A stretch of 64,000 nucleotides of DNA from Dendrobium chrysotoxum (taxonomy: Eukaryota; Streptophyta; Magnoliopsida; Asparagales; Orchidaceae), in assembly GCA_019925795.1 (NCBI GenBank), contig CM034314.1:78116780-78180779 (forward strand), written 5' to 3'. The notes below the pieces were generated by a model, which was not told where the DNA came from, made no database searches, and saw nothing but the letters and a program-made list of their open reading frames with translations. Positions within the stretch are counted from its first letter, which is position 1. Each line of letters opens with the position of its first letter. Below, one piece after another: positions 11,653-22,906 of this stretch. A program made the position numbers and the translations under genes.

Positions 11653-13257
11653 ATGGACGGCGAAGTATGCCGGAGCTGCGGCGAGCCAAGCGTGATTACT
11701 GATCTCGACACCAACTTCCGCATCTGCGAGTCCTGTGGCATAGTCCAAAGCTCCGACGTCTTCCAAGACCAAGCTTTCGACCGAGACGGCACCCGGCTTG
11801 GCACCCTTCAGTCCTCCGGCGACTTCGGCTACCGCGAGCGAAAGCTTTATCGTGCCCGCGCGTTGATTGCCGATATCACCTCCCGCCTCAACCTCACAAA
11901 AGCACATGCCTCCGCCGTCTCCCGTCTTGCTTGCCAAGCTACAGACGACAATCTTGGCTCCGGTGACTGGTTCCCTGTCCTTGTTGCTGCCTGCGCCGTC
12001 ATCGTCATGCGCCAACATGGCTCCCCTCTATCTCTTGCTGAAGCCGCTGAGGCTATTGGTCGCGACCTCCACGATCTTGGCCGCATGGTTGGTCGCGTCT
12101 CTCGCCATCTTGATCTTGGACAGCTCCCTGAGCTCAATGCTGTCTGCCTGTTGGAGCGTGCGGTTCGTGAATTATCTCCATTCTCTACCCTTGATAAGGA
12201 TAAATTTGAGGAGATCTTGGGCCAGGGGAGATTCATCCTCCATTGTGCGATTAGGTGGTTTCTCACTACTGGTCGCCATCCACTTCCTGTTGTTGCTGCT
12301 GTCCTGATTTTTGTCTCCAAGGTGAACGGATTGGAGGTGGGTGTGGAGGAGATTGCTGGAAAGATCCATGCCGGGGTCGCCACTAGCCATCGTCGGCTTA
12401 AGGAGCTCATGGAAGTTCTTGTTAAGGTTGCTAAGAAGCTGCTTCCATGGGGAAATGATGTGACGGTTAAGAATATTGTGCATAATGCTCCAGTTTTGAT
12501 CCGGTTCATGGAATTGAAGAGCAAGGCAAAATTGAATCGTGTTGGTAATGATAATGGTTGTGTTCCTGATTTTGGATTCAATTTGAATGCTATCCTGAAT
12601 GCCTATTCTAATCATGTTGATGCCGTTCCGGAGGAATCTAGATATTTTAGGTTGGGAAAAAGGGGTGGGGGTGACGAGAGATTGAACTGGGATGAGCTTG
12701 AAAAGTTGAAGCTTTCAGCAGAGGGAATTCGTCTTTCTCATGATTATGGCAATGTGTTGGATAGGCTCCCAGGGATTGGCAATGAAGGGGAGATTGAAAA
12801 AAGAGATGGAATCAAGATGAGGAGGACAGGCTTGGAGATTGAAGACTGGATTGAATCCTGGAAAGGAAGATGGAAGTCTGACAAGGGGTTGACCCTCCAG
12901 CAGGTGCTGCAAAGGAGCGAGGGATTTGATGCTCTGCCTCCATCCTTTATGAAAGGAATGGACATGAGAAGGATGAGAAGGATGAAGATGGAGGCTGCCA
13001 AGCACCGGATTCATCGAACTATGAAGAGGGCACCTGTTATAGTTGAACGGGTACCTTGCAGTGGAGAAGATGATAGGCTTACAGAACACCTGCCAAGTAG
13101 GAAGAGGAGGAAAAGGGATGGGGTGATTGATGGACTGGATTGGGAAGACTGCATAATCGAATTATTACTGCTTCATCAGGTTGACGAGGAGGAAATTGAG
13201 CAGGGCCACTATAATAGGTTGCTGGACTTGTATGTTTTCAGTTCTTCTGCTTTATGA
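11653..13257 (+). CDS. PTF2: Plant-specific TFIIB-related protein PTF2
   Basis: TFIIB-related general-transcription-factor-like protein of 534 residues, encoded by one uninterrupted frame. The N-terminal zinc ribbon is visible with C6/C9 and C25/C28 (CRSCG...CESCG). It is followed by two cyclin-like TFIIB core repeats, roughly residues 55-260, containing the family blocks GDWFPVLVAACAVIVMRQ, GRFILHCAIRWFLTTGR and PLPVVAAVLIFVSKVNG. The C-terminus has the PTF2-type block LQQVLQRSEGFDALPPSF and the ending DWEDCIIELLLLHQVDEEEI...LLDLYVF, which I recall from Arabidopsis PTF2. It is therefore not BRF or TFIIB itself. PTF2 is known in Arabidopsis for roles in pollen and endosperm development and binds DNA and TBP. 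The first 450 nt are GC-rich and the rest AT-richer. The first ATG of the frame (11653) directly precedes the zinc ribbon. Confidence 0.9.
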   Translation: MDGEVCRSCGEPSVITDLDTNFRICESCGIVQSSDVFQDQAFDRDGTRLGTLQSSGDFGYRERKLYRARALIADITSRLNLTKAHASAVSRLACQATDDNLGSGDWFPVLVAACAVIVMRQHGSPLSLAEAAEAIGRDLHDLGRMVGRVSRHLDLGQLPELNAVCLLERAVRELSPFSTLDKDKFEEILGQGRFILHCAIRWFLTTGRHPLPVVAAVLIFVSKVNGLEVGVEEIAGKIHAGVATSHRRLKELMEVLVKVAKKLLPWGNDVTVKNIVHNAPVLIRFMELKSKAKLNRVGNDNGCVPDFGFNLNAILNAYSNHVDAVPEESRYFRLGKRGGGDERLNWDELEKLKLSAEGIRLSHDYGNVLDRLPGIGNEGEIEKRDGIKMRRTGLEIEDWIESWKGRWKSDKGLTLQQVLQRSEGFDALPPSFMKGMDMRRMRRMKMEAAKHRIHRTMKRAPVIVERVPCSGEDDRLTEHLPSRKRRKRDGVIDGLDWEDCIIELLLLHQVDEEEIEQGHYNRLLDLYVFSSSAL

Positions 13258-14923
13258 AAGCATGTGCTTGGTAGAGTTGACAGTTAAGGAAGGCCTTTGC
13301 TTATTAGATTGGTTTTTGTGAAACACCAGTCAACTATCAACATTACTTGCATATTTTTTAACAATCATCTTATAGTATCTGCTCTATAATTGTTTGTATT
13401 ACAGTAACCTGGGCAAATTTCTGTTTGTGCTTAGAAATTTTATTCATGTTACTCTAAAAAGGCTTGAAAATGAAATAAGATGGATTTGCCAACTTATGCC
13501 AATTTTCTCCTCCGGTTTGGAAATTTGATTAATTTTTTAACACATTATTGAGCTTACTCTATACATCAATGTAACTTTAAGAAATGTTGGAATTGGAATA
13601 CAATTTATTCAACAACTTACGCCTTTTTGTTTCTTTTTTTAAAGTGGTTTCCATAATCCAGTTATAGTTTGCATTGATGCATCGTTTACTGATTGTTAGA
13701 TATGCATTGGAGTTTGTATTGTTGGATATAGTATTAATATCTTCTGGTCTCATCCCCGACTAATCCCATAATTTTGTAAGAAATTCCTTCTTGTTGGGTA
13801 AATTTTTCCTCTAAAGAAAGATTGTATAGGTTTGAACTGTTAATAGATTATGTATCACTCAATTTCAGTCAGCAGGTCTGAAGCTTCATGAACTGATATT
13901 TCTTTTATTTAATGTTTATATGAGCATTGCACAAGAGCAGTCTAGAAAAGAACATATGGAACATAAAATAATATTAAAAAAGCATCATATTTTATCAACT
14001 TGTCAACTTGTGGTCTTATCCCGCACCATTTTTTTATATTAGTTGCTATTTCTAATCTAGTCCCAATATTTACTCCATTTTCATTTTTATTTTCTTTTAC
14101 ATTACGTTTAACTCTGCTATACTATTAGGATCAATTGAAACATCGGTTTGCTTTACAGTTTCTGGTAGATCATCAAATGAACATGCTTTCTACCAGGGAG
14201 AAAACTATTGCTATTTGCAGCAGTTTCTGCCAGTTCTGCTATCAGGATTTGCATTATATGGTTGCTACAATACGGTTTATGTCAATTGTGCATGAACGCT
14301 AATGGAGCTACACTTTCTATGGTTTAAAACGTTTACAAATACTACTCAAAGTATTCATTAGGAGTCGCACCCTCCATAATTCACAGTAGATATTCAGATT
14401 AGAGAGGTAACACATTCAAAATCTTATTGGGAGGATTCATGCACAAGTTAAAAATATTCTCTTAGTGGGCGTTTCCTTCCATAGCTCAAAAGCCCTGGGA
14501 AGGAAATATTAATTAAAGCTCTGACCTCGCCAATTCATAAGTCTAAGAGTTACACATCCACAACCTAAATCATTTTTTTTATTTGTCCCTTGATGCTCCT
14601 CGATGTTACAGGGATGACATAAATGACTACTTTCCAATGCTGATCATTTTCAAAGTCTTTTTGTTTCCATAATTGCAGCGTTAGTTCTTGATAGTCCGCA
14701 TTCTTTTATTTATACCTTTATGTTTAACTGCATCGAATTCATTTTGATGCAGAGGTAAAGTATTCATGAGCTTTTTTTAATGCTGCTTTTAGGCATATAT
14801 ACTCAACTAAAAGCTCTTTATTTTATTTTTCATTCAAAATTTTGGGTCAACACATTCTATCTAAATTTGTTCATGATGGATTTCTTACTCTTTGATTTAT
14901 TTTGAATGTAATTTATGCAAATC
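13258..14923. other. PTF2 3' flank, no gene seen
   Basis: AT-rich sequence holding the presumed PTF2 3' UTR in its first few hundred bases. No reading frame, transposon terminus or repeat is recognisable on either strand up to the LINE target duplication at 14924. Confidence 0.6.
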
Positions 14924-14939
14924 ACAAATTTGGGTAAGA

Positions 14940-17900
14940 AAAGGGGAGGTCTCAAGTCCTGGATGAGAAAAGTGAAGGGTTGCATTAGGTAGTCAACAAC
15001 TAGCGTAAAATTTGTTGAATAATCGTGACATGAATCCTTTAATACATTGTGTTAATGTTAGGCGTTCCCTGGAAGCGACGCATTATATGGCCTGAATACA
15101 ATGATAAGTGAGCAAGGGTCGTTGCATCTGCGTCCGGGTGCAGTGTTAAAGAGGCAAGGGTTCCCACATCATAGAAGGATGTGGGCAAAGAAACTAGTCC
15201 ATAATCCTAAAATTAGATAGGAACTGGAATATATGTTCTCTTACTGGCAAATTAATGAAATTAATAGATATTATGATCAGTAGGAAGATTAATATTCTTT
15301 GCATTCAGGAAACTAAATAGGTTGGAGAGAAGGCTAAGGAGATCGATAATTTAGGATTTAAACTATGATATTCTGGTAGGAGTCATACTATAAAGGTAGG
15401 TGTGATTATAGATAAGTGTTTGAAGTATAATGTTGTAAAAAATAATAGAATTGAAGATAAAATTATAGCTTTAAATATTATTGTTAATGCTGGATTATTA
15501 ATATTATAAGCGCTTATGCTCCTCAAGCAGGTTTGGATATGTGTTCAAAATTAAAATTTTAGAATGACTTAGAAGAATTAATATAAAAGATACCTCTCGA
15601 AGAAAGAGTTTTTATTGGAGGAGATTTAAGTGGACATTGGTGGAGAGGTAGATAATTTTAAAAGCATTAATGGTGGCTATGGCTTTGAAGCGACTAACGA
15701 ATGTGTTAAGATCATATTAAATTTTTCTTTAGCTTATGATTTTGTAATTGCTAATACCTTATTTAAGAAAAGAGACGAGCATCTCATCACTTATAAGAAT
15801 AGATGTAGTAAAATTCATATTGATTATTTTCTTCTAAGAAAAATAGATCGTTTAGATTGCAAAGACTGTAAAATTATTCCGAGTGAAAGTTTATATACCC
15901 AACTTCGCTTATTACTTTTGAACATTAAGATGAAGGGACAGAATATTAAAAATAAAGTAAATCATTGTTCTAGGATTAGATGGGAGCATTTAAAAAATAT
16001 TAATAAAAATATTTTTGAGAGTAAGATTCTAGATCTTAAGATTTTGCCTGTGCATGAGGATGCTAATATTATATGGGAAAAAGTAGCTAGTGTTATTAAG
16101 AATGTTGCAAATGATTAATGATGTGCTTGAAGTATCAAAGGGAAAAGCTACTAATAATAAAAATAGTTGATGGTGAAATCAAAATGTGCTGGAAAAGATA
16201 AAAAATAAAAAGATTTGTTATAAAAATTGATTTAGTTGTAAAAACTCCGATAATTGGGAAATATATAAAGAGGCTCGTAAGGAGTCTAAGAAAGCATTTG
16301 CAATGCAAAGATTTTAGCTTTTAATAATTTATATAATATATTAGATACTAAGGAAGGCGAAAGATATATGTATAAGTTAGCTAAACAAAGATATAGGAGT
16401 AGTAAGGATTTAGTTCAAGTGAAGTGTATTAAGGATGAAGATCAAAAAGTGCTTTTATTAGAAGAGGATATTCAACAAAGGTAGATGAGATATTTTGTTA
16501 AACTTTTCAATGAAGATTATGAGAATGCGATTGACTTTCATGACCATAGCACCCTAAATGAAAATAATAATTTTTGTTTTTATCTGCGTATTAGTAAAAC
16601 CGAAGTTAAATAGGCTTTAAAGAAAATGAAGTGTGAAAAAGCTGTTGGACCTGATGATATTCCAATAGAAGTGTGAAAATGCTTAGGAGATGTAGGAATT
16701 TATTGGCTTACTAAACTTTTTAATATTATTTTGAAGACTAAAAAGATGTCAGATGAGTGGAGAATGTTGATTCCTATTTTTACGAATAAAGGTGATGCAC
16801 AAGATTGTGCGAATTATAGAGGAATTAAGTTAATTTTTCATACTTTAAAACTATGGGAGATAGTTATGGAGCATAGGTTGCAGCGTGATACTAACGTTTC
16901 TCAAAATCAATTTGGATTCATGCCAGATAGGTCTACTATGGAAGCTGCACATTTATTGAGAGGTTTAATGAAGAAGTATAGAGAGAATAAGGAGGATCTA
17001 CATATGATATTTATTGATTTAGAGAAAGCATATGATAAAGTTCCAAGAGAAGTGCTATGGAGAGTTCTAGAAAAGAAAAGGGTTAATAATGCTTATATTC
17101 AAGTCATTAAGGATATATATGCAAGAGCTGTTACTTGTGTTCAGACACAAGGTTGCTTGACCAAGTATTTTCCTATTTCAGCTGGATTACATCGAGCATC
17201 AGCCTTAAGCCCATATCTTTTTGCTTTAGTCGTGGATGTTCTCACTAGACATTTGCTAGAGGTTGTACCCTGGTGTATGCTTTTCGCCGATGATATTCTT
17301 CTTGTTGATAAGACTAGAGAGTGTGTTGAAGGTAAACTTGAATTATGGAGGTCAACCTTAGAGTCTAAATGCTTTCGTTTGAGTAGATCTAAAACTGAAT
17401 ATATGGAGTGTAATTTTAGTAATAATAGATCTAACGGGGGGATTGTGACTTTGGGCGATCAAGTCATTAATAAGAGCACTCGTTTTAGATATCTTGGGTC
17501 TATTGTTCAGAGTGATGGTGATATGGATTAGTATATTATTAGTAGAATTCAAGTTGGATGGTTGAAGTGGAGGAATGCATTGGGCTTATTGTGTGATAGA
17601 AAAGTCCCTCTCAAACTTAAGGGAAAATTCTATAAGATGGTAGTGAGACCTTCATTGCTTTATGGTGCAGAATGTTGGCCATTAAAAGAGAAGCATAATA
17701 TTAAGTTAAGTGTTACAGAGATGAGGATGCTCAGGTGGATGAGTGCTTTACTCTTAAAGACATGATACAAAATGAGCATATACGTGAAAAGGTTGGAGTA
17801 GCACCAGTGGAAGATAAGATTAGAGAGAGTCGCCTTAGATGGTTTGGTCACATAAAATGGCGGCCTTCCGATGGCTCGGTTAGGAAAGTAGATGTATTAG

Positions 17901-18083
17901 ATTTGACTTATGTTAAGAAAGATAGAGATAGACCCAAAAAAGACTTGATTAGAAAATATTAGAAATGATCTTTCTATTTTAAATTTAGATGAGAATTTTA
18001 CTCTTAACAGAATACAATGGAGAAAAAGGATTCATGTAGCCGACCCCACTAGTGGGATAAAGGCTTCTTGTTGTTGTTGTTGT
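14940..18083 (+). mobile_element. RTE-type LINE, nearly full length, inactivated
   Basis: The element is flanked by a 16-bp target duplication ACAAATTTGGGTAAGA (14924-14939 and 18084-18099) and ends in a TTGTTGTTGTTGT tail, as plant RTE LINEs do. The apurinic-type endonuclease domain is recognisable near 15240-15650 (QETK.VGEKAKEI; GGD near 15620). The reverse transcriptase runs about 16730-17530 (ANYRGIKLI, NQFGFMP.RSTME, FIDLEKAYDKVPREVLW, catalytic FADD in WCMLFADDILL). The C-terminal region ends near 18050. The frame is broken repeatedly: stops near 15369, 16609 and 17529, and frameshifts between endonuclease and RT. One RT motif (GLHQGSA in relatives) reads GLHRASA here. It cannot be mobile by itself. 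Confidence 0.88.
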
Positions 18084-18639
18084 ACAAATTTGGGTAAGAT
18101 GTCTGATCCACCCAAATTATCTCAAAAAATTTTGACAATACAAGCTCTTTTGTGCCTTAAGTTCATTTAATTATTTATTTTAATATCAACTTTAGCGATT
18201 TGGAACTCTCTCTCGTCTCCAAAGTATCACAAAAGCTAAATACCAAATCAACATAATGTTTTGAATTCTTGGTTGTTTCTTCACATTGGTTTACCCTTGT
18301 TTAACATTCATCTTCAACCAACTGTCAACGGACCATCAACATACTAAAATTTTTAATAAAAATATGCTCTCGAGACTTAAATTACTAGCAAGAACAATGG
18401 AAGAAATTATACTTTATCATCTTTTCTCAACCTCTCAATTTTTATACCCTCATGTTTTAGAGGGATGTTTGACTTTATATTCCCCATAATAATGAAAATT
18501 GGAGAAATATGCTTGTTCATTTTCTTGAGAAAATATGCCCAAAAGTTCATTTTAAATCAAAATACCACTACTTTAGATTGCAAACTATTTATTTAAAGTT
18601 TGCTACTTCCAGCACTTGTTTGAACAAGGTTAGATTGGT

Positions 18640-18840
18640 ATTCAAGAAGAATTCGATTGAACATTATTCAAAATCTTGTTAGATCTTGTTTGAACAAGGT
18701 TGGAGCTTGGTTCAAATATGATTTGAATGTGACTCAAATGGGTTTTGAATCATGTTCAAACCTTTTTTGAACTTTGTTCTAATAGGGTTTTGAACAAGGT
18801 TTGAACGAGGTTTGACATGGTTAGAATATGATTTGAACAC
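18640..18840. repeat. Degenerate short-word repeat (TTGAACAAGGTT type)
   Basis: The words TTTGAACAAGGTT, TTGGTTCAAAT, TTTGAATCATGTTC and GAACTTTGTTC recur about every 15-30 bp, partly in inverted orientation. A similar patch occurs at 31495-31625. Cause unknown; possibly the inside of a decayed element. Confidence 0.45.
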
Positions 18841-18859
18841 CGCTTAACAATGATAAATA

Positions 18860-20479
18860 CAATAAAATTTCAACAGCTATAATTGTGGTTGATACAGTAG
18901 AGTAGAATCTCAATAACTATAACCACAGCAAAAAAATGTTTTTACTACACTAATATTAAGACACTTTTAGTTAAATATATCAAAAATATCTATTAAGACA
19001 CATGTCAATTTGGTGCTCTTTGATGTTTTTTGTTGGCTTGAATTTTTTTATTTTTATTATTTTTCCCTTCACTTACTATTAGTCACATTTTTTAAAATTT
19101 TTTTCTGTTTAATCTCAATGCCTCGAGTTTTCTGTACTTCCTCCCTATTGAATCATGGATATCCAATCTTCTGAAGAGCAGCATTTAACTATCTTCTAGC
19201 GACAGGGACATCATCCCCTGCTGCTCCAACCCGCTCATGTAATTCTTTACTTCTTAGTGGATCATCTCCTGCTTCATTTTCAGAAATACTAAGCTGAAGG
19301 GAAAGCCATCATGGCTGATGGTAATTTCTTCTCCAGCATGGTCGTCATCCTCGCATCTATGGTAGAAGCTGACAGTGAATTCAGAAGTTGAGTGTCATCT
19401 TTTTTTTTTTTTTTTTAAGTTAATGAAGGATTCAAAGTTATCACAGTATGATCCTGAAAGAGGCAATGCGAATGAGTGGAAGGGATCACAGGGATTTCAT
19501 TTCCTCGTGCTAGAATTGGAAGTGTCAGACTTGACCACTTGATCCAGCTGCAATGGTGACGGCTGAGGTTAGCTGCACTTACTTGACCCACTAGCATTAG
19601 AGCCTGATGGATTACCAGAGCTGAAACAGAGCCTCACGCTATTCAACCACTTGATTGGCCTGCAATCCTCCAAAACCCCCATCATTCTTTCCAGTAATCT
19701 GTTGGAGCTCTGTTGGGTTTACTTGGATTAGGAGACTATTGAATCAGTTAAGAAGTGACACAAATCTTGTCGAAAAAAGCAGGTCTACTAAACAGGTTGT
19801 ATTCAGGACCCGCTAGGAAGGTCCTTATATAACCACTTTGACCATCTCTCTGATGAGAAATATTTCATTTCCTAAGCAAATGCATATATTTCAAATTGCT
19901 GGTTTCTTGATTTTTGTGTTTAATGGTGATGTGGATATGAGATTACTCTTTATTAGGCCACATAAGTTGTGGGTACAACAATCAATGAACTATCATTTTA
20001 AGTACATAGTTATTTTCCTATAAATGATTTTGTTTATATATATATATGAGGTCTTATAAAGAGCTTTAAAGATTTAGAAATATTATAAATATTCTTAGAT
20101 TAGGAAAAATAAATTAAGCTAAAATTCATGTATAAATCATGTTGGGCCAAATTTGATCTTACTAAATAAACTATAATTCATGAATGTTCTTTGAATAATG
20201 TATCGGATAAAAAGAATTTTGTAGTTGCAATTTTAATTTAAAGATGATCATAAAATTAAGTAATAGTTAAAATTACATAATCAATACTATTTGTAATGCT
20301 AAATTAAATTGAGTAAAATAATTTTTGCTGCCTCAATTGGATGGAGAATAACGTAAATTTTTGCACCTGTTGTATCAATGATTTATGATCTATAGTTGTT
20401 TCTTTTTCACCAATTAAACTCAGCTACTGTTACAGATATCTGCTGCTGTTGCTCCATAGATTGTTCTTCTTAATCCCCA
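18860..20479. other. Noncoding, no gene recognised
   Basis: The short reading frames at 19415-19597 and 19838-20023 show no recognisable family. The 19130-19720 part is less AT-rich and looks like decayed coding or element sequence, but I could not assign it. Confidence 0.4.
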
Positions 20480-20607
20480 ACCTAACATGCAGCTCACCTT
20501 GGTCTGTTGGTCGGGAGCTTTAGTTACCAACCAAGAGATCTTAGGTTCGAGTCTTGCCTATGTGATGTGTGTGTGAATTTGCTTTGCCTAAATGTCCCCC
20601 AAAAAAC
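20480..20607 (+). mobile_element. tRNA-derived SINE, copy 1
   Basis: A 128-bp unit with an A-box-like start (CAGCTCACCTTGGTCTGTTG) and a B-box (GGTTCGAGTC), ending in TAAATGTCCCCCAAAAAA. It is flanked by AATCCCCA on both sides (20472-20479 and 20608-20615). A second copy in opposite orientation lies at 40449-40575. The combination of an internal pol III promoter, an A-rich 3' end and a target duplication marks a SINE. Confidence 0.85.
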
Positions 20608-21323
20608 AATCCCCACATAGCTGCTACATATATGTGTTGTTATTTATGAGTTTAATACATACAGGCATGGAGGACTTCTTATTTCAAGCTTCTATTCATC
20701 TTTTACTTATGCATACACTATGTTTTGTTTAAATATGCTTTATTGAATTGTTGGCAACGTGGATCAACAGCAACCAGGACATGTTTATTAGCCATCACCT
20801 GCTGCTGCTTTTTTTAGAGTTGCCAGGTGAGTGACCTAAATTGTCACTTTAGTTGAAATGGATGTGCTTATCCACCACTCACTGCTGCTTTTAAACATCC
20901 AATATTAAGCAGATTTTGCAACAAGTATTCTTTTTAAGGGTATCGTGTAGCATCAACGCTGTCAAAGAATCTTCACCAATGTATTTTCAAGTCAATAACT
21001 GCTTTTAGAGAATAGGACTACACAATCACCAAATGCTTCATTGAGGTAACTGAACTTGGCCGTTCTCAACACTAGTGTCTTCAACTGATTTTGTTCTCTT
21101 CAAAATCATTAAAGTACTAAATTTGGTAACTATTACATGTTTTTTAATTATTAATTTGACCATAAACTAAGTGTTGACATTATTTTGTTTGAAATATATC
21201 ATTGCTCATGCCTTGCCTAAATGTCCACAAAGGTGCTTGAATGCTGAAAATGAATAGATCAGATCAATTTTGTGATTTGTTGAGTTTATCAATTACACAT
21301 GCTTTTTATACCTTCAGACCTAT

Positions 21324-22886
21324 TGATGAGGACATCAATCCAAGGTTTCGCCACGTGTACCATCGACGGAGACGTAGATCGACGGCCACGATTTGTAGTC
21401 TTTATTTTTGATGTATTTTTGCATGTTGCTTATTTATGTATTTTCAGTTTTCCAGTTCTACCCTTAGGGTATTGAGTCTCTATTGTAGCCCCGAGGGCAT
21501 AGTTGTCGTTTATTTTATTTTCTAGTTTTTGAGACCTATATATTAAGGTCTCCATGCATTGTATTATTATTGAATTATTGAATGAAAATTTGCTCCACTA
21601 GATTTGATCTCTTAGTGAGTTCATGAGAGGAGAGAGATCTCTTTGTGAGTTCTAAAATTCTTGTTCAATAGCTCTTTGTGAGATTTGGAGGGAAATTACA
21701 TTGAGGCCAAGTTCTCCCCTCTTTACCCAAAACCGGTGGCACCTTTGGGCTCCAAACCGCCGGCCACCTCCTCCTCATTCCTCCCAACAACAAGCCGCCA
21801 CCCCTCCCTACCGCCGGCCACCTGCTCCACTCCCAGCCGCCGGCTCAACCGCCGGCCCTCCCCCAAGCCGCCGCCTCTCCCTAGCCAACCCGCCGGCCCC
21901 TCATGATCCATGGCCAAAATCTGAAATCAATTATTTAGGGCATTTACTCACTTTCCTAAAATAAGTTCAACCAATTAGGAAAGGTATTTAATTAGAATTT
22001 TGAATTCAAATTCTAATTTCAAATACTTGCCTAATCCTAAAACTTAAATTAGGAAATATCCTTATTTACTTAAATCTGAGATTAAAATCAGATTTGATTT
22101 TAATCTCTAATTACTCCTTGGGGTCCACCTACTTAAAACCAAGTCCCCTCTCTCCACCTCCTACATGGCCGGCCCCCTTCCCTTTGTTTTCCCTCTCCCA
22201 AATTAAACTCTAAGCCCTCCAAATCAGCCCCAATCACCTCCCATAGCCGCCCCTTCCCCCCTCCCCTTTGGAATTAATTTGGCAAGTCAAAATTAATTCC
22301 TCTTCCCTCCAAATTACCCCAAAATCTGAGCTAATTTCATATTCGCTGAAATGGCCCTACCTCTCCTCTCCCTCCTTACACTTACCTTCTCCCTCACATC
22401 TAGACAAGCATGAATGGCCGATCCGGACGTTGATCACGGATTCGTTGAAGACGATCAAGGAAGAGCCCATCCTCCCGGGCCGTTGGTACATCATCAACCA
22501 TCAACCCACTCCTCCTACTCCGGTTACTTCTCCAACGACTAGTATCTTACGCGGCACATGTCTCCTAATGGCATTCCTAAGTTTGTTTGCAACATTCTTC
22601 CGCTAAACCCCACCATCATGAGTTGAGTAAGGGATCTCTAGGTGAAGTTCTAAATTTTAAACATTGGGCTTTGTTAAGACGCCATTACATTTACTTTAAT
22701 TTTTGGATGGTAATTTGCAAGACTTGTAATCTCTAAATGTTACTACTTGCTATTATTTAATTTCTTTGCTAAAAATTCTTAAATCCAACTTGAGCATGTA
22801 ATGAGTTTATCTTTGACAACGCAAAGTTCTCTTATGTTTTAGTTTTCTAATAGCAATTCCTGTTGCATCTTATTTGTTTCACATCA
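21324..22886 (+). repeat. 5' LTR of Ty3 chromovirus (1563 bp)
   Basis: Starts TGATGAGGACATC and ends TTTCACATCA. It is about 99% identical to 26071-27630: I count roughly 16 substitutions and one 3-bp indel. The 5-bp word CCTAT lies immediately left (21319-21323). A TATA-like TATATATT at 21538 sits before the presumed transcript start. A GC- and C-rich stretch at 21750-21900 with repeated CCGCCGGCC gives spurious proline-rich frames. Confidence 0.88.
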
Positions 22887-22906
22887 CCTATAGATTGGAG
22901 AAATTT

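Noticed and set aside
11847..12615. Long minus-strand frames opposite PTF2
   Set aside because: Shadows of the PTF2 coding strand; no family resemblance.
20490..20570. Possible tRNA gene (A- and B-box)
   Set aside because: No cloverleaf could be drawn; the shared A-rich tail, target duplication and second copy fit a SINE.
21685..21964. Proline-rich reading frames, repeated at 26429-26708
   Set aside because: They lie in the C-rich part of both chromovirus LTRs and mirror each other; LTR composition, not genes.
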